Source of the DNA: Planctomycetes bacterium MalM25
GTDB taxonomy: Bacteria; Planctomycetota; Planctomycetia; Pirellulales; Lacipirellulaceae
Reading direction: 5' to 3'
Assembly: GCA_007745835.1 (NCBI GenBank)
Contig: CP036424.1
Location: forward strand, 4,659,831-4,723,830
DNA length: 64,000 nucleotides
The position numbers and the translations under genes are program-made. This document shows positions 62,636-64,000 of this stretch, piece after piece. Below the pieces are notes generated by a model, which worked only from the letters and a program-made list of their open reading frames with translations, searched no databases and was not told where the DNA came from. Numbering within the stretch: position 1 is the first letter of the stretch; every line of letters begins with the position of its first letter.

Positions 62636-63826
62636 ATGCCCCCCGAGCCGATCTACCTGGACCACAACGCCACGACGCCCCTCGGCCCGGCCGCCGCCGA
62701 GGCGATGCGGTCCGCCGGGGTCGAGGCGTACGCCAATCCGGCCAGCCAGCACGGCCCCGGCCGCAACGCCCGCCGCCGGCTGGAGGGGGCTCGCGAGCGG
62801 ATCCTCACGCTCCTGGGGGGCGAAACCTCGGGCCGTGCGCCCGACCGGCTGGTCTTCACCTCCGGCGGCACCGAGTCGAACGCCCTGGCCCTGCGGGGCC
62901 TGCTAGCAGCTAGCGGGCGGAAACGGCTGGTCGTCTCGGCGATCGAGCACCCGAGCGTCGCGGCGACCGCCGACCGGCTGGAGGGTGAGGGCTGCACGGT
63001 CGATCGGCTGGGGGCGACCGACGGGGGCGTCGTCCGGCTCGACGCGCTGCGCGAGTTGCTAAGCCGCCATGGCGGCGAGATCGGCCTCGTGAGCCTGATG
63101 GCCGCCAGCAACGAGACCGGCGTCCTCCAGCCGATCGCCGAGGCGGCGCGGCTCTGCCACGAGGCGGGCGTCCCCTTCCACACCGACGCGGCCCAGCTCG
63201 TCGGTAAGCGACCGATTGAATTCCGAAGTTGGGGCGCCGCCGCGCTGAGTTTCACCGCCCACAAGTTCAACGGCCCGCTGGGCGTCGGCGGCCTGCTGCT
63301 GGCGCCAGAAGTGACCCCAGCGCCGCAGCTACACGGTGGTTTCCAGCAAGAGAGCCTCCGCCCCGGCACCGAATCGGCGCCACTGGCGGCGGGGCTCGCC
63401 GCGGCTCTCGAAACCGCGACCGAGGGGCAGACCGAACGCCGGGATCGGCTCAAGCGGCTGCGTGACCAGTTCGAACGGGCGTTGCTCGCTTCGTGGCCGG
63501 GGGCGGTCGCTCTGGGAGCGGAGACCGACCGGCTGGAGCACACGAGCTGCCTCGCCTTCCCCGGGGCGGATCGGCAGGCGCTGGTCATGGCTTACGACCT
63601 GGCGGGCGTCGCGTGCAGCACCGGCTCGGCCTGTGCGAGCGGCTCAAGCGAACCGTCGCCCACGCTGCTGGCGATGGGCCTGCCCGAGAAAATCGTCCGC
63701 GGCGCGGTCCGGTTCAGCCTCGGGGCGACGACGACCGAGGCCCAGATCAACGACGCGATCACCCGCCTGACCGGGGTTCACGAGCGGCTCCGATCCGAGG
63801 CGATCGACACCCCACCGACACGTTAG
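62636..63826 (+). CDS. Cysteine desulfurase (NifS/IscS family)
   Basis: A PLP enzyme of 396 residues that takes sulfur from cysteine for Fe-S clusters and thiolation. Motifs: IYLDHNATTPLGPAAAEAM, TSGGTESNALAL, SAIEHPSV, FHTDAAQLVGKRPI, the PLP Lys in SFTAHKFNGPLGVGG, and the catalytic Cys loop VACSTGSACASGSSEPSPTLLAMGL. It resembles group I NifS/IscS. It may supply sulfur for MnmA, encoded 23 kb away. ATG 62636 starts right before the conserved N-terminus. Confidence 0.94.
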   Translation: MPPEPIYLDHNATTPLGPAAAEAMRSAGVEAYANPASQHGPGRNARRRLEGARERILTLLGGETSGRAPDRLVFTSGGTESNALALRGLLAASGRKRLVVSAIEHPSVAATADRLEGEGCTVDRLGATDGGVVRLDALRELLSRHGGEIGLVSLMAASNETGVLQPIAEAARLCHEAGVPFHTDAAQLVGKRPIEFRSWGAAALSFTAHKFNGPLGVGGLLLAPEVTPAPQLHGGFQQESLRPGTESAPLAAGLAAALETATEGQTERRDRLKRLRDQFERALLASWPGAVALGAETDRLEHTSCLAFPGADRQALVMAYDLAGVACSTGSACASGSSEPSPTLLAMGLPEKIVRGAVRFSLGATTTEAQINDAITRLTGVHERLRSEAIDTPPTR

Positions 63827-64000
63827 CGCCGCGCAATCGACAAGTTGTTCCCAAAGGGCGGTTAGCCCGAGGAAATAAGGGGTCGAAAGGGGGCGTGGCG
63901 CCTCCCCGCGACGGGGGAAAATCGGGTAGAATCCGGGGCTGCCACGCGCCCTTCTCGGGCCCGCATTCCGCGACGCCCCCGCGGCGACGAACCCCCAAGG
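63827..64000. other. 3' end of the window, no gene recognised
   Basis: After the desulfurase stop there is a -10-like TAGAAT (63927-63932) but no convincing -35 box and no gene that I can support before the window ends. The next gene probably starts beyond 64000. Confidence 0.4.

Overview
The window is high-GC DNA from a planctomycete, most likely of the order Pirellulales. The evidence is the family content: a DUF1559 prepilin with an H-x-DG C-terminus, a DUF1080 protein, a TIGR03009-like protein, a secreted enzyme with the LEPRQLL N-terminal tag and a dockerin-like tail, calcium-loop-rich giant proteins next to a prepilin, and an ECF sigma factor fused to a very long C-terminal region. No rRNA, tRNA or CRISPR array was recognised. 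The housekeeping genes look intact.

Layout. 1-11.8 kb (+): a prepilin-like protein, a 3211-residue GspK/PilX-like giant and a membrane-anchored thioredoxin, probably one operon. 11.7-15.1 kb (-): alpha/beta hydrolase, Doc toxin with an AbrB-type antitoxin, an rRNA-methyltransferase-like gene and uppP. 15.2-19.4 kb (+): an MBL-fold exonuclease, a TPR membrane protein and a Wza-type polysaccharide export protein. 19.4-22.2 kb: an island holding a YwgA-like gene and a SAMHD1/YwfO-like HD dNTPase gene broken by one in-frame TAG, bracketed by related inverted repeats. 22.2-30.7 kb: two paralogous clan GH-A (GH86-like) glycosidases enclosing a lipoprotein, a DUF1559 prepilin, cutA and a MATE transporter. 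30.9-38.5 kb: glycosyltransferase, TIGR03009-like protein inside a pair of inverted 115-nt elements, 2-hydroxyacid dehydrogenase, DUF2199 protein, DUF255/YyaL protein, and an ECF sigma factor with a membrane partner. 38.5-45 kb: mnmA, prfB with a programmed frameshift, a DUF1080 protein, and a divergent receiver/histidine kinase pair. 45-53.2 kb (-): a 2272-residue sigma-factor fusion and three small membrane proteins. 53.5-60.6 kb (+): argH, a HEAT-like exported protein, a sigma-54 activator, a HemX/CcsA-like protein and hemA. 60.6-62.5 kb (-): a hyperacidic repeat protein, scpB and an anchored hypothetical. The window closes with a cysteine desulfurase (+).

The least expected structure is in the repeats. 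(1) A 22-nt perfect palindrome lies in frame inside two unrelated genes, mnmA and the HEAT-like gene, and adds the same peptide PDQAWSGL to both; a third palindrome with the same stem core lies between mnmA and prfB. (2) Copies of an ACCACAGATGAACACGGAT-type repeat bracket two unrelated small minus-strand genes in the same inverted arrangement, and a fifth copy supplies the start codon of another small gene. (3) A pair of 115-nt self-complementary elements brackets the TIGR03009-like gene. Together these suggest small genes and peptide tags moving through repeat-mediated insertion. That is inference from one window, and genome-wide copy counts would test it.
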